A stretch of 64,000 nt of DNA, taken from Varibaculum timonense_A. Its GTDB lineage: Bacteria > Actinomycetota > Actinomycetes > Actinomycetales > Actinomycetaceae. A program made the position numbers and the translations under genes. The DNA is taken from the NCBI RefSeq assembly GCF_027694345.1, contig NZ_JAQEVU010000001.1, forward strand, positions 62,001 through 126,000, given 5' to 3'. This document shows positions 24,520 through 33,771 of the stretch, in pieces (position 1 is the stretch's first letter; every line of letters starts with the position of its first letter). The notes below the pieces were generated by a model that saw nothing but the letters and a program-made list of their open reading frames with translations, was not told where the DNA came from and ran no database searches.

Positions 24520-25629
24520 ATGAAAGTATTAGCAGCGCTCTCTGGTGGAGTAGATTCCGCGGTCGCCGCCGCCCTCGCAGTCGAGGCCGGACACGACGTT
24601 ACCGCCGTACATATGGCGCTAAGCGCTAACCAGACCCAAAACCGTTGCGGCTCGCGCGGATGCTGCACGGTAGAAGACGCTTCCGATGCCCGCCTGGCTG
24701 CCTCCATGCTGGGGATACCGTTTTACGTGTGGGATATGGCGGAAACCTTTGAGGAAACCGTAGTAGAAGATTTCCTCAATGAATACCGCCGGGGACGCAC
24801 CCCTAACCCCTGTGTGCGTTGCAACGAGTTCGTAAAATTTAGGGAACTCGCTACCCGCGCCGATGCGCTGGGATTCGATGCGGTGTGTACCGGGCATTAC
24901 GCGCGCGTTTTGAACGGACCGGGTGGAGTAGAACTACACCGCGCCAAATGTATCGAAAAAGACCAATCCTACGTATTGGCGGTAATGGGGCGGGAAACTC
25001 TCGAGAAAGTGATATTCCCGCTAGGGGAGTATGAATCGAAAAGCCAGGTGCGCGCAGAAGCAGAGCGGCGCGGTCTGCCCATGTCTGCCAAACCAGATTC
25101 CTACGATATTTGTTTTATCGCTGATGGGGACACCGGCGGTTTCTTACGTTCCCACCTGGGTGACCAGGTGGGAAAAATCGTGGATACCTCCGGCGCGGAA
25201 GTTGGCACCCATTCGGGGGCGTACCAGTTCACTATCGGGCAACGCAAAGGACTAAACCTGGGTAGACCGGCTGCCGATGGTCGTCCCCGCTACGTCCTCG
25301 GTACCGATATGAAAACCAATACGGTAGTAGTTGGAGCCAGTGAGCTACTCAGTGTAGACATCATCGAAGCGAGTGACGCGGTATTACTGACCGATTCGCG
25401 AGATTCAGCGCTAGCGGGGCAGGTAGAAGTAACTTTGCAATATCGCGCCCACGGGAGCGAAGTACCAGCGAAAGTATGGCTGCGACAAGACGGAACTTTG
25501 CGCGCCCAGCTGCTCACCCCCACCCGCGCAGTCGCCTCCGGACAATCCCTAGTGGTTTATTCCGGGAATCGTGCAATATGTGAGGCAACTATCGAATGTG
25601 CATTTAAGCAGGAAAATCCGTCAATGTGA
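24520..25629 (+). CDS. mnmA: tRNA-specific 2-thiouridylase MnmA
   Basis: 369 residues. PP-loop SGGVDSAVAA near the N terminus; first catalytic cysteine in NPCVRCNEFVKF (about residue 100); second in DICFIADGDTGGFL (about 200); IGQRKGLNLG in the central domain. It thiolates U34 in tRNAs for Lys, Glu and Gln using sulfur from the desulfurase encoded immediately upstream. The RNR..GCC.. segment after residue 40 is typical of the family. Confidence 0.95.
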   Translation: MKVLAALSGGVDSAVAAALAVEAGHDVTAVHMALSANQTQNRCGSRGCCTVEDASDARLAASMLGIPFYVWDMAETFEETVVEDFLNEYRRGRTPNPCVRCNEFVKFRELATRADALGFDAVCTGHYARVLNGPGGVELHRAKCIEKDQSYVLAVMGRETLEKVIFPLGEYESKSQVRAEAERRGLPMSAKPDSYDICFIADGDTGGFLRSHLGDQVGKIVDTSGAEVGTHSGAYQFTIGQRKGLNLGRPAADGRPRYVLGTDMKTNTVVVGASELLSVDIIEASDAVLLTDSRDSALAGQVEVTLQYRAHGSEVPAKVWLRQDGTLRAQLLTPTRAVASGQSLVVYSGNRAICEATIECAFKQENPSM

Positions 25630-25679
25630 TAGAACGAATTGGCAAGGAGGGGCTGGGGTAGGTTAATATATTCAAGCCA

Positions 25680-25764
25680 GCGCGAGTGGCGGAATTGGTA
25701 GACGCGCTAGATTTAGGTTCTAGTGTCTTACGACGTGCGGGTTCAAGTCCCGCCTCGCGTACCA
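25680..25764 (+). tRNA. tRNA-Leu (anticodon TAG)
   Basis: Acceptor GCGCGAG pairs with CTCGCGT; anticodon stem CTAGA/TCTAG with loop TTTAGGT gives anticodon TAG; long variable arm typical of leucine; T arm GCGGG TTCAAGT CCCGC; CCA encoded. Confidence 0.95.
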
Positions 25765-25877
25765 CAGCAAAATGCTTTAGCCAGCGTAAACGCATAGTTT
25801 AATCTACTTTCGTATTGCTAGAGTTGCGCCAGATAGATATGCTCAGGTAACAACCGTGAATCTTAAAAGGAACAACA

Positions 25878-26354
25878 TTGGCAGAACTACAGGTTGGGCA
25901 AATAGCCCCAGATTTTACTTTACCCACTGAGCAAGATCAGGAAATTAGTCTCCAAGAACTGCTGAAACAATCCGAAAAAGGCGCCGTAATCTACTTTTAC
26001 CCCAAGGCATCGACCCCTGGCTGTACTACTGAGGCCTGCGATTTCCGGGACTCATTAAACTCACTAAAATCAGCTGGATACGCAGTCATGGGGATTAGCC
26101 CCGATAAAATCCCGGCTCTAGAAAAGTTCCGGGAAAAGCAAGACCTAAACTTCCCCTTAGCCTCCGATCCGGAACGCGAAGTAATGAGCAGCTATGGAGC
26201 ATACGGGGAAAAGAACTCCTATGGTCGCCTGGTAAAAGGAGTAATCCGCACCACCATAGTAGTAGGTAAAGATGGAAAAGTCGTGCTGGCAAAATATCGG
26301 GTACGCGCCAAAGGACACGTTGCTCGTCTGCGTAAAGAACTGGGAATCGATTAA
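25878..26354 (+). CDS. bcp: Thiol peroxidase Bcp (peroxiredoxin Q)
   Basis: 158 residues from a TTG start preceded by AAAGGA. Peroxidatic cysteine in STPGCTTEACDFRD, with the second cysteine five residues later as in atypical 2-Cys Bcp enzymes. DFTLPTEQDQEISL and VMGISPD are also typical. It reduces hydroperoxides in the cytoplasm with thioredoxin. Single gene between tRNA genes. Confidence 0.93.
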   Translation: MAELQVGQIAPDFTLPTEQDQEISLQELLKQSEKGAVIYFYPKASTPGCTTEACDFRDSLNSLKSAGYAVMGISPDKIPALEKFREKQDLNFPLASDPEREVMSSYGAYGEKNSYGRLVKGVIRTTIVVGKDGKVVLAKYRVRAKGHVARLRKELGID

Positions 26355-26419
26355 AAACAGTTAGCGCCTTCGGATTAGGGGTAAAACCTAGAAGTGGCTG
26401 GTAACAAGGGAAATAGACC

Positions 26420-26496
26420 TGGTACGCCACCGGGGACTCGAACCCCGAACCCTCTGATTAAGAGTCAGATGCTCTAGCCAGTTGAGCTAGTGGCGC
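26420..26496 (-). tRNA. tRNA-Lys (anticodon CTT), copy with encoded CCA
   Basis: Acceptor GCGCCAC / GTGGCGT, anticodon stem TCTGA/TCAGA with loop CTCTTAA, T arm GGGGTTCGAGTCCCC. The CCA is encoded (26420-26422). Confidence 0.95.
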
Positions 26497-26520
26497 AGGT
26501 AAAAGTCAAAACGACTTTCG

Positions 26521-26594
26521 TACGCCACCGGGGACTCGAACCCCGAACCCTCTGATTAAGAGTCAGATGCTCTAGCCAGTTGAGCTAGTGGCGC
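26521..26594 (-). tRNA. tRNA-Lys (anticodon CTT), copy without encoded CCA
   Basis: Identical body to the copy at 26420-26496, 24 bases away. The sequence after the discriminator A is CGA instead of CCA, so the CCA must be added enzymatically. Confidence 0.95.
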
Positions 26595-26721
26595 ATCGCT
26601 GCTAAACGCAACGAAATAAACTTTATCCCGCCAGGTGCGTCCTAGGGAAACCGATAACCGCATTGGGAGCAGATTCACATGCGGAAGAAAACTAAGACAG
26701 AGCCGGGATAAACTGGTGGGC

Positions 26722-29700
26722 ATGGCGTCAGCGAAAGATTTTGTTCATCTTCATGTTCACACTGACTATTCCATGTTGGATGGGGCAGCACGTATCGGAA
26801 AACTGGTAGAGCGGGCAGTCGAAATCGGGCAACCAGCAGTAGCAATCACCGATCACGGATACCTGTTCGGGGCATACGAGTTTTATAAAGCCGCCACCGA
26901 CGCTGGCATTAAACCCATAATTGGGCTTGAAGCCTATATCACCCCCGGAACCTCCCGCTTTGATCAGACCCGGCAACGGTGGGGAGAAGAAAGCCAGCGG
27001 GCAGATGATGTATCGGCACGCGGCGCCTACACCCATATGACGCTACTTTCCCGCACCACCGAAGGAATGCACAACCTGTTTCGCTTAGGGTCGCTCGCCT
27101 CCATCGATGGGCAGATGCAAAAATGGCCGCGCGCCGACCGAGACCTGCTGGAACGCTATTCAACCGGACTGATTGGAACCAGCGGATGCCCCTCGGGAGA
27201 AATCCAAACCCGTCTGCGCCTAGGACAGTGGGAAGAAGCCAAAAAAGCCGCTGGAGAACTGCAAGATATTTTCGGTAAAGAAAACTTCTTTGTCGAACTG
27301 ATGGATCACGGACTCAAAATTGAGCGCCGGGTACGCAGCGAGCTACTTGAACTCGCAAAAGTTATTAACGCGCCCCTCATCGCCACCAACGACTCCCACT
27401 ATGTTCTCGAAAGCGACCAACCCACCCAGGACGCTCTGCTGTGTATCAACTCGGGTTCGCGCCTAAACGATGCTGACCGCTTCCGATTCGAGGGCTCAGG
27501 GTATTACCTGAAAACGGCAGAGCAAATGCGTGAACTCTTCTCCGAATTCCCCGAAGCCTGCAATAACACCCTGAAAATCGCGGAAATGTGCGAAGTACAT
27601 TTCAAAACCACCGCCGAGGGCGCCGACTATATGCCCCAATTTACGGTTCCGGCCGGAGAAGACACCACCAGCTGGTTCGTAAAAGAAGTCCAACGCGGCC
27701 TACACCGACGATACCCGCAAGGCATACCCGAAAAATCCCAAAAACAAGCCGACTACGAATGCGGAATCATCACCCAGATGGGATTCCCCGGATACTTCCT
27801 GGTAGTAGCCGACTATATTAACTGGGCGAAAGCGCAAGGAATCCGGGTAGGGCCGGGACGTGGCTCCGGAGCCGGATCCATCGTGGCCTACGCGATGGGG
27901 ATAACCGAACTCGACCCCCTCGAACATGGGTTAATGTTCGAGCGCTTCCTCAACCCCGAGCGGGTATCTATGCCCGATATTGACGTAGACTTCGATGAGC
28001 GCCGGCGCGGAGAAGTCATCGATTACGTGACCGAAAAATACGGGAAAGACCGGGTCGCACAGGTAGTCACCTACGGCAAAATCAAAGCCAAACAGGCCTT
28101 AAAAGACTCCTGCCGGATCATGGATAAACCCTATGCGTTAGGCGATCAGCTCACCAAGAAAATGCCCCCCGCGATTATGGGTAAAGATATTCCGCTCTCG
28201 GGAATCTACGATGACAAGCATCCGCGCTACGGGGAAGCCAGCGAATTTCGTCAATATGTTTCCGATAACGAGGGCGAAGTAAAACCAGTTATCAAAATGG
28301 CGCAAGGTCTAGAAGGGCTAACCCGCCAATGGGGAGTGCACGCCTGCGCCGTAATCATGTCCAGCCATGATTTAACCGATATTGTCCCCATGATGAAACG
28401 ACCCGCTGACGGGGCAATCATCACCCAATTCGACTATCCCACCTGTGAAACCTTGGGACTGTTGAAGATGGATTTCCTGGGGCTACGTAACCTGACCGTC
28501 ATCTCGGACGCCCTCGACAATATCGTGGCTAATGGGAAAGAACCCCTAGATTTAGAGCAAGTTCCCCTAGATAACCGCCCCACCTATGAGCTACTTTCCC
28601 GGGCAGAAACCTTGGGGGTATTCCAGCTGGATTCCGCGGGAATGAGGTCGCTAATGCGGCTAATGAAACCCACCGAATTCTCCGATATATCCGCGGTCGG
28701 CGCCCTCTACCGGCCTGGTCCTATGGGGGCAAACTCGCACACCAACTATGCTTTGCGAAAAAATGGACGCCAAGAAATCGAGCCCATTCACCCCGCCCTC
28801 TCCGAAGCCCTCGCCGATATTTTGGACGAAACCTACGGCCTTATCGTCTACCAGGAACAGGTAATGGCAATCGCCCAAAAAGTCGCTGGCTATTCCCTGG
28901 GGCAAGCAGATATTTTGCGCCGCGCCATGGGCAAGAAAAAGAAAAAGGAGATGGATAAACAGTATTCGCGTTTCCATGACGGAATGATTGAACGCGGATA
29001 CCCGGAAGAGGCAGTCAGTAAACTATGGGAAATTCTGGTTCCATTCTCCTCCTACGCGTTCAATAAATCGCACTCTGCAGCCTACGGGTTAGTTTCCTAT
29101 TGGACGGCGTATCTAAAAGCCAACTATCCCACCGAATATATGGCGGCACTGCTGACCTCCACCAAAGATAACAAAGATAAACTAGCCCTGTACCTGCGAG
29201 AATGTCGGCGCATGAATATTGCGGTACTCCCGCCGGACGTGAATGCCTCCGCCTCAGATTTCACTGCGGTTGGCGAGTCTATCCGTTTCGGTCTATCGGC
29301 GGTGCGCAATGTCGGAACTAACGTGGTTGCTGAAATCGTGAAAACCCGAACCGAAAAGGGAGAATTCACCTCTTTCCACGACTTCCTAGACAAAGTTCCG
29401 ATTGAGGTTTGTAACAAACGAGTAATCGAGTCCTTGATTAAGGCCGGAGCTTTCGACTCTTTAGGGCACAGTCGTCGTCCCTTAGAATCTATCCATATCG
29501 AAGCGGTTGATTCAGTAATCGATGTGAAACGAAACGCCGCTATGGGGCAAGAAGACCTCTTCGGCTCGATGAGTAAAGATGCGGGCGTATCGTTCACCAT
29601 CCAAATTCCAGATTTACCGGAATGGGATAAATCGCAGAAACTGAAATATGAACGCGATATGTTGGGACTTTACGTTTCTGACCACCCTCTCCAAGGAATG

Positions 29701-30270
29701 GAAACTATTCTCGCTCACAACAGTGACACCGAGATTATTGATCTTTCTTCCGATGATGGGGTGAAGGACGGTCAGCAAATCCAGATTTGTGGGTTAATCA
29801 CTGGTTTGCAACGTAAAACCACTAAACGAGACGGTAACCTGTGGGCAATCGCCACGATTGAAGATATTTCCGGGGCTACCGATGTCTTGTTTTTCCCGCA
29901 AACCTACCAAAAGTATTCACAAGACCTGGTAGAGGACGAGATTGTCAGTGTACGAGGGCGGGTGCGGGTTCGTGACGATGAAGCCTCGCTATATGCGCAG
30001 GAACTAACCTTGCCAGATATTAGTCAGGTTAAAAACGGCCCGCTAAATATTTATATCCCCGCTAATCGGCTAACCGAAGAAGTTGCTGGGAATCTGCGTG
30101 AAGTGCTTGCTTCTAGTCCCGGACAAAGTCCAGTACGAATGCATCTATATACTTCCACCGGTTTTACAATAGTTCAGCTTGGAGATAACTTGCAGGTAAA
30201 CTATGGTTCTGGCTTGGCTGCGCAGCTTAAAACCCTGCTAGGTTTACATTGCCTAGAAAAACGCAAATAA
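26722..30270 (+). CDS. dnaE: DNA polymerase III alpha subunit
   Basis: 1182 residues from the ATG at 26722, where MASAKDFVHLHVHTDYSMLD begins the PHP domain; an in-frame frame extends upstream to 26635 but lacks family similarity. Polymerase palm motifs are GPGRGSGAGSIVAYAMGI and the catalytic aspartates in MPDIDVDFDERRR (about 418). Fingers, HhH motifs and a C-terminal OB domain (QIQICGLITGLQRKTTKRDG) follow. Replicative catalytic subunit of the main polymerase. Confidence 0.96.
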   Translation: MASAKDFVHLHVHTDYSMLDGAARIGKLVERAVEIGQPAVAITDHGYLFGAYEFYKAATDAGIKPIIGLEAYITPGTSRFDQTRQRWGEESQRADDVSARGAYTHMTLLSRTTEGMHNLFRLGSLASIDGQMQKWPRADRDLLERYSTGLIGTSGCPSGEIQTRLRLGQWEEAKKAAGELQDIFGKENFFVELMDHGLKIERRVRSELLELAKVINAPLIATNDSHYVLESDQPTQDALLCINSGSRLNDADRFRFEGSGYYLKTAEQMRELFSEFPEACNNTLKIAEMCEVHFKTTAEGADYMPQFTVPAGEDTTSWFVKEVQRGLHRRYPQGIPEKSQKQADYECGIITQMGFPGYFLVVADYINWAKAQGIRVGPGRGSGAGSIVAYAMGITELDPLEHGLMFERFLNPERVSMPDIDVDFDERRRGEVIDYVTEKYGKDRVAQVVTYGKIKAKQALKDSCRIMDKPYALGDQLTKKMPPAIMGKDIPLSGIYDDKHPRYGEASEFRQYVSDNEGEVKPVIKMAQGLEGLTRQWGVHACAVIMSSHDLTDIVPMMKRPADGAIITQFDYPTCETLGLLKMDFLGLRNLTVISDALDNIVANGKEPLDLEQVPLDNRPTYELLSRAETLGVFQLDSAGMRSLMRLMKPTEFSDISAVGALYRPGPMGANSHTNYALRKNGRQEIEPIHPALSEALADILDETYGLIVYQEQVMAIAQKVAGYSLGQADILRRAMGKKKKKEMDKQYSRFHDGMIERGYPEEAVSKLWEILVPFSSYAFNKSHSAAYGLVSYWTAYLKANYPTEYMAALLTSTKDNKDKLALYLRECRRMNIAVLPPDVNASASDFTAVGESIRFGLSAVRNVGTNVVAEIVKTRTEKGEFTSFHDFLDKVPIEVCNKRVIESLIKAGAFDSLGHSRRPLESIHIEAVDSVIDVKRNAAMGQEDLFGSMSKDAGVSFTIQIPDLPEWDKSQKLKYERDMLGLYVSDHPLQGMETILAHNSDTEIIDLSSDDGVKDGQQIQICGLITGLQRKTTKRDGNLWAIATIEDISGATDVLFFPQTYQKYSQDLVEDEIVSVRGRVRVRDDEASLYAQELTLPDISQVKNGPLNIYIPANRLTEEVAGNLREVLASSPGQSPVRMHLYTSTGFTIVQLGDNLQVNYGSGLAAQLKTLLGLHCLEKRK

Positions 30271-30425
30271 CCTTCCGTACACCGCCGGTTTAGTCCTGAC
30301 GTTCCGCCTGAGACAGGCGGTATCCCACCGTACGGGTTGGGTCGTAAAAGCGCTCGGGGCAGAAGTTTTTCCGTCGGTTCCCGCACGGAGCCTGGGTTTT
30401 TCCTCCCTTCCGCGCACAGGGGCGG

Positions 30426-30533
30426 GCGTGGGGGAGAAGTTTTTCCTCCTGCCCAAGAATTCGGAAAACGTGGCGGCGCTTTCCGAATTCTTATGCCCAC
30501 CGCACCCACTCGGATAAAACTTCTCCCCCATGC
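30426..30533. repeat. Nested long inverted repeat
   Basis: Outer arms GGGGGAGAAGTTTT (30430-30443) and AAAACTTCTCCCCC (30516-30529) are perfect and extend four bases further with one mismatch. Inside lie perfect 13-base arms AAGAATTCGGAAA (30455-30467) and TTTCCGAATTCTT (30480-30492). Confidence 0.85.
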
Positions 30534-30710
30534 AAGGGGCACAGCTGGTAGCAGATTTCCGCAAGGTACGTACTGAGCGTGCAGGAGCGGATTTAGTTCC
30601 CGCATCCTACCCCTCGGCATGAATCTGCGCCCCCGCTCCTAGTCGGAGGAAACTTTCCCTCTGCATTTCTGGTCTTACTTCCGTATCTTTTACCGGCTAT
30701 GCCCCTTTTG

Positions 30711-30993
30711 GCTGACGTTTTGACCCTCCCGGTGCGGTTTCACCCTCCCGAGATGGGAAATATGGTTGAAATTGGGGTGGTTTGCCGGTTTTGGGAGGGT
30801 GCTTTTGTCTTGGGAGGGTGAAACTGTTCTGGGAGGGTGGTGTTGTTGTCCTGCATATTTCCTGGTTGTATCTGTCTGCCTGACGTTATCACCCTCCGGG
30901 GACGGAATCGCCCTCCCGAGATGGGAATTGTGGTCAATATGGAGGCTCTTTGGCGGTATTGGGAGGGGGATTTTGTCTGTGGAGGGTGAAAAT
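30711..30993. repeat. Two degenerate copies of a GGGAGGGTG palindromic repeat
   Basis: Copy one (30711-30833) and copy two (30889-30993) share CTGACGTT, then ACCCTCC, CCCTCCCGAGATGGGAA, a GGAG/GG-rich middle and GGAGGGTGAAA. Copy one has perfect 12-base arms TTTCACCCTCCC (30738-30749) and GGGAGGGTGAAA (30812-30823). Six runs of three or more G occur within 30792-30840. Confidence 0.75.
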
Positions 30994-31092
30994 GCTCCTT
31001 AGATTGTCGTAATTGCCTTTGCATATGCCGGGAAGTTCCGCGCTCAGAATGGGGGTGCTTTTAGCGATCTAGGGTGACAATAACGAAAGATA

Positions 31093-31335
31093 TTAAAGGG
31101 AAACCTGCGCGCCGTTAGTACCCTCAGGGAGATTAACCCGCACCACATCGCCGGGCTTAAGGGCACTGCCACGGCGGGTTTCTACCTCGCCATTGACCGT
31201 AACGTCACCGGATTGAATCAGTATTCGCGCCTCGGCTCCGTCCTCTACTAGGTTGGCAAGTTTTAGAAACTGTCCTAGTTTTATGACACCGCGCACGGAA
31301 ATAGCGGGTAAGGTCGGGCTGTTATTATTTGTCAC
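31093..31335 (-). CDS. Small S4-domain RNA-binding protein
   Basis: 80 residues comprising one S4 domain: VIKLGQFLKLANLVEDGAEA, then RILIQSGDVTVNGEVETRRG and LKPGDVVRV. This matches the YaaA/YbcJ/RqcP-like group of small S4 proteins that bind structured RNA or the ribosome. It is transcribed divergently from the Pro-rich membrane protein gene. Confidence 0.88.
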   Translation of the reverse strand: MTNNNSPTLPAISVRGVIKLGQFLKLANLVEDGAEARILIQSGDVTVNGEVETRRGSALKPGDVVRVNLPEGTNGAQVSL

Positions 31336-31396
31336 GTCTCAAATGATACTAGACTGATAACAGTATGACTTTATTGATGCACGGTGGAGGAGCTAA

Positions 31397-32350
31397 ATGA
31401 GCAACCCCGAACAGGTAAGAATACCGGACGCAAATAATCAAGGCGGAGCTAACTGGCCCTTTGCAACTCCGCAGGTTCCATCCAGCTCTTCACCACAAAC
31501 CATGTCTGCATCTGGGCAGCCAGCTCCGGCATTTCCGGCTCCTGCCGCTCCTCCTGCCCAAAATGTTCCCCAGTACACTCAGCCGAGTACCGCTTCTACG
31601 CCCTACACCCCTGCGGGATTCAACCCCCTGCCGGCTAGTTCACAGGTTGCATCATCTTTAGAGCAGCCAGCAGCTAATCAATCAGTATCAACACCGGCAG
31701 AGGTTCCTAGCGTTCAGCGGCAACCAAGCAATTCACTCCCGGCGGCGGTCACAGGTTTTTCGGAAACTGCTGAGCTAGCGGCTTTACCAATAGTTGATCC
31801 GGTACTTGAACAAGTCTCGGTTCAGCAGGCGTCCTCGAATATAGCTGAGAATAGTTCGGCAGCTACCGCCCACAGTGAACCCGAGCCTGAAAAAAATGAA
31901 GGTTCAACGACTTCTAAGGTCAAAGACTTGCAGGTATCGGCGGTAGAGATTAAACAGTCATTACATCAACAGGCGCAAACGCCCTGGTGGTTAGATGCGC
32001 TGGTGGCGCTATCTTTGGCGGGCGTGATGGTGTTCAATGGTTTCGGTATGAACCTAGGAATGCGGATAGGATCCCTGATAGTAATGGTTATCGCCCTGGT
32101 CTTAATTACCTGGTATCAGGGGGATGCGCAAGAAAAATCCAATACTTTCCTGGCGGCAGTGCTTTTGGGTACGGTCTGTGGATTCCTATCGGGTCTGATA
32201 GTGGTTGCTGCCTCTCTCTATATGGTTTCCCCGATTCCCGCCTGGTATCCCTGGGTATTGTGGCTGGTCTCGGCGGTGCTGTTGTATTTAACCTATCGAG
32301 GTTTCCGCGATTGGGTAATGCGCAAACTTAACCAGAAATCCGAAAAATAA
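31397..32350 (+). CDS. Pro/Ala/Ser-rich protein with C-terminal membrane domain
   Basis: 317 residues with GGAGG before the ATG. Residues 1-190 are low-complexity (Pro, Ala, Ser, Gln) and probably disordered and cytoplasmic. The last 120 residues have four membrane helices (ALVALSLAGVMVFNGFGMNL, IGSLIVMVIALVLITWY, FLAAVLLGTVCGFLSGLIVV, WVLWLVSAVLLYLTY). No family recognised. It lies upstream of hisD on the same strand with a 77-bp gap; a link to histidine metabolism is not evident. Confidence 0.7.
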   Translation: MSNPEQVRIPDANNQGGANWPFATPQVPSSSSPQTMSASGQPAPAFPAPAAPPAQNVPQYTQPSTASTPYTPAGFNPLPASSQVASSLEQPAANQSVSTPAEVPSVQRQPSNSLPAAVTGFSETAELAALPIVDPVLEQVSVQQASSNIAENSSAATAHSEPEPEKNEGSTTSKVKDLQVSAVEIKQSLHQQAQTPWWLDALVALSLAGVMVFNGFGMNLGMRIGSLIVMVIALVLITWYQGDAQEKSNTFLAAVLLGTVCGFLSGLIVVAASLYMVSPIPAWYPWVLWLVSAVLLYLTYRGFRDWVMRKLNQKSEK

Positions 32351-32427
32351 ACTGTAAACAAAGTCAAAACATTTTATTTACTGGACTTCGCAGCGGCGAA
32401 AAGCGTTAAAGGATTTAGCATATCCTC

Positions 32428-33753
32428 ATGCTGTCAATTACCGATTTTCGCTCAGGTATGCCTACCGGAATAGCGCTACGTGACGCGCTTCCTCGCGCAA
32501 GTATGAACGTAGAGGACGCAGCCGAGAAAATTCGTCCCGTTCTGGAGGACGTAAAACTGCGAGGTGCGCAGGCGTTACGGGATTGGGCAGAAAGATTTGA
32601 TGGGGTTAGACCGAAATGTTTACGGGTCGAAGCCGCAGAGCTTTCTAAAGCACTGGAACAATTAGATCCCCAGGTTCGCGAAGCAATGGAAATAGCTATC
32701 GCCCATAACCAGGCGGGACATCGCGCGCAACTGCCAAATGAACAGGTAACTCAGATAGTGCCGGGGGGTACGGTTACGCAACGCTGGATTCCGGTAGAGC
32801 GTGTGGGGCTATACGTTCCGGGGGGATTAGCGGTCTATCCGTCCTCGGTAATTATGAATGTGGTGGCAGCTTCAGTAGCCGGGGTGGAACAGATTGCGGT
32901 AGCTTCCCCGCCGCAAGCACGTTTTGGCGGTAGGGTTCACCCCACAATCTTGGCTGCTTGCCAGTTGCTGGGAGTCAGCGAAGTCTATGCGGTGGGCGGA
33001 GCGCAGGCAATTGCAATGTTTGCGTATGGCGCGAAAGGGCAGGCAGGTCTGGATTCCGATACGCTATGTCAACCGGTAGATGTGATTACTGGTCCAGGAA
33101 ATATTTTTGTGGCAGCAGCTAAACGCCTGGTGCGCTCGGTATGTGGTATCGACGCGGAAGCCGGTCCTACCGAAATTGCAATTATCGCAGATAGCGGCGC
33201 AAATCCCACCTTGGTGGCTGCGGATATGATTTCGCAGGCAGAACATGACCCGAACGCGGCTTCGCTCCTGTTTACTGACAGTGAGGAACTTGCTACTGCG
33301 GTTGAAGACCGAATCGTTAGGGAAGCGAAAGCGACAAAACACTCCGCGCGGGTGCGGGAAGCCCTCAGCGGCAAACAATCCGGAATCGTATTGGTAAAAG
33401 ATATGGAGGACGCGGTTAAGGCGGTTAATGCTTACGCTCCCGAGCATCTGGAAATTCAAACCGAAAATGCTCATGAGCTTGCCCAAAAAATCCGTAATGC
33501 AGGAGCTATTTTTATTGGTTCTTACACTCCGGTTCCGCTCGGGGACTACCTGGCAGGTTCAAACCATGTGCTGCCCACCGGAGGAACAGCCCGCTATGTG
33601 GGAGGACTTTCGGTAATGGCATATCTAAAACCGGTGCAGCAGGTCGAATATGACCGCACCGCCTTGAAAACAATGGCGCATCCGCTCACCGCCTTTGCGG
33701 ATGCCGAAGATCTTCCGGCACATCAAGAAGCTGTGAACTGCCGATTTAGTTAA
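32428..33753 (+). CDS. hisD: Histidinol dehydrogenase
   Basis: 441 residues. Catalyses the last two oxidations of histidine synthesis. Motifs: VERVGLYVPGGLAVYPSSV, VDVITGPGNIFVAAAKR, EAGPTEIAIIAD, ISQAEHDPNAAS with the zinc-binding Gln/His, and NAYAPEHLEIQT near the C terminus. First histidine gene of the cluster; it is followed 18 nt later by a symporter gene. Confidence 0.96.
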   Translation: MLSITDFRSGMPTGIALRDALPRASMNVEDAAEKIRPVLEDVKLRGAQALRDWAERFDGVRPKCLRVEAAELSKALEQLDPQVREAMEIAIAHNQAGHRAQLPNEQVTQIVPGGTVTQRWIPVERVGLYVPGGLAVYPSSVIMNVVAASVAGVEQIAVASPPQARFGGRVHPTILAACQLLGVSEVYAVGGAQAIAMFAYGAKGQAGLDSDTLCQPVDVITGPGNIFVAAAKRLVRSVCGIDAEAGPTEIAIIADSGANPTLVAADMISQAEHDPNAASLLFTDSEELATAVEDRIVREAKATKHSARVREALSGKQSGIVLVKDMEDAVKAVNAYAPEHLEIQTENAHELAQKIRNAGAIFIGSYTPVPLGDYLAGSNHVLPTGGTARYVGGLSVMAYLKPVQQVEYDRTALKTMAHPLTAFADAEDLPAHQEAVNCRFS

Positions 33754-33771
33754 TAAAAGATAGGAATAAGT

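Larger units (their letters stand above)
30271..31092. other. 822-bp non-coding region rich in inverted and direct repeats
   Basis: No credible gene on either strand. It holds, in order: a hairpin CCGCCTG/CAGGCGG (30304-30320); a ~100-bp nested palindrome (30426-30533); a stem AGGAGCGG/CCGCTCCT (30583-30640); and two ~105-120-bp related copies containing CACCCTCCC and GGGAGGGTG motifs (30711-30833 and 30889-30993). It lies after dnaE and before the convergent S4 gene. It may contain terminators, but the structure is much more elaborate than a terminator. Confidence 0.7.

Noticed and set aside
30201..30620. Minus-strand open frames of 103-139 codons in the dnaE 3' region and following repeats
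   Set aside because: They overlap the dnaE end, are Arg/Pro/Gly-rich, have no ribosome binding site and arise from the palindromic GC-rich DNA.
30711..30993. Possible CRISPR array from repeated GGGAGGGTG motifs
   Set aside because: Only two degenerate copies, no constant repeat length or spacer pattern, no cas genes nearby.
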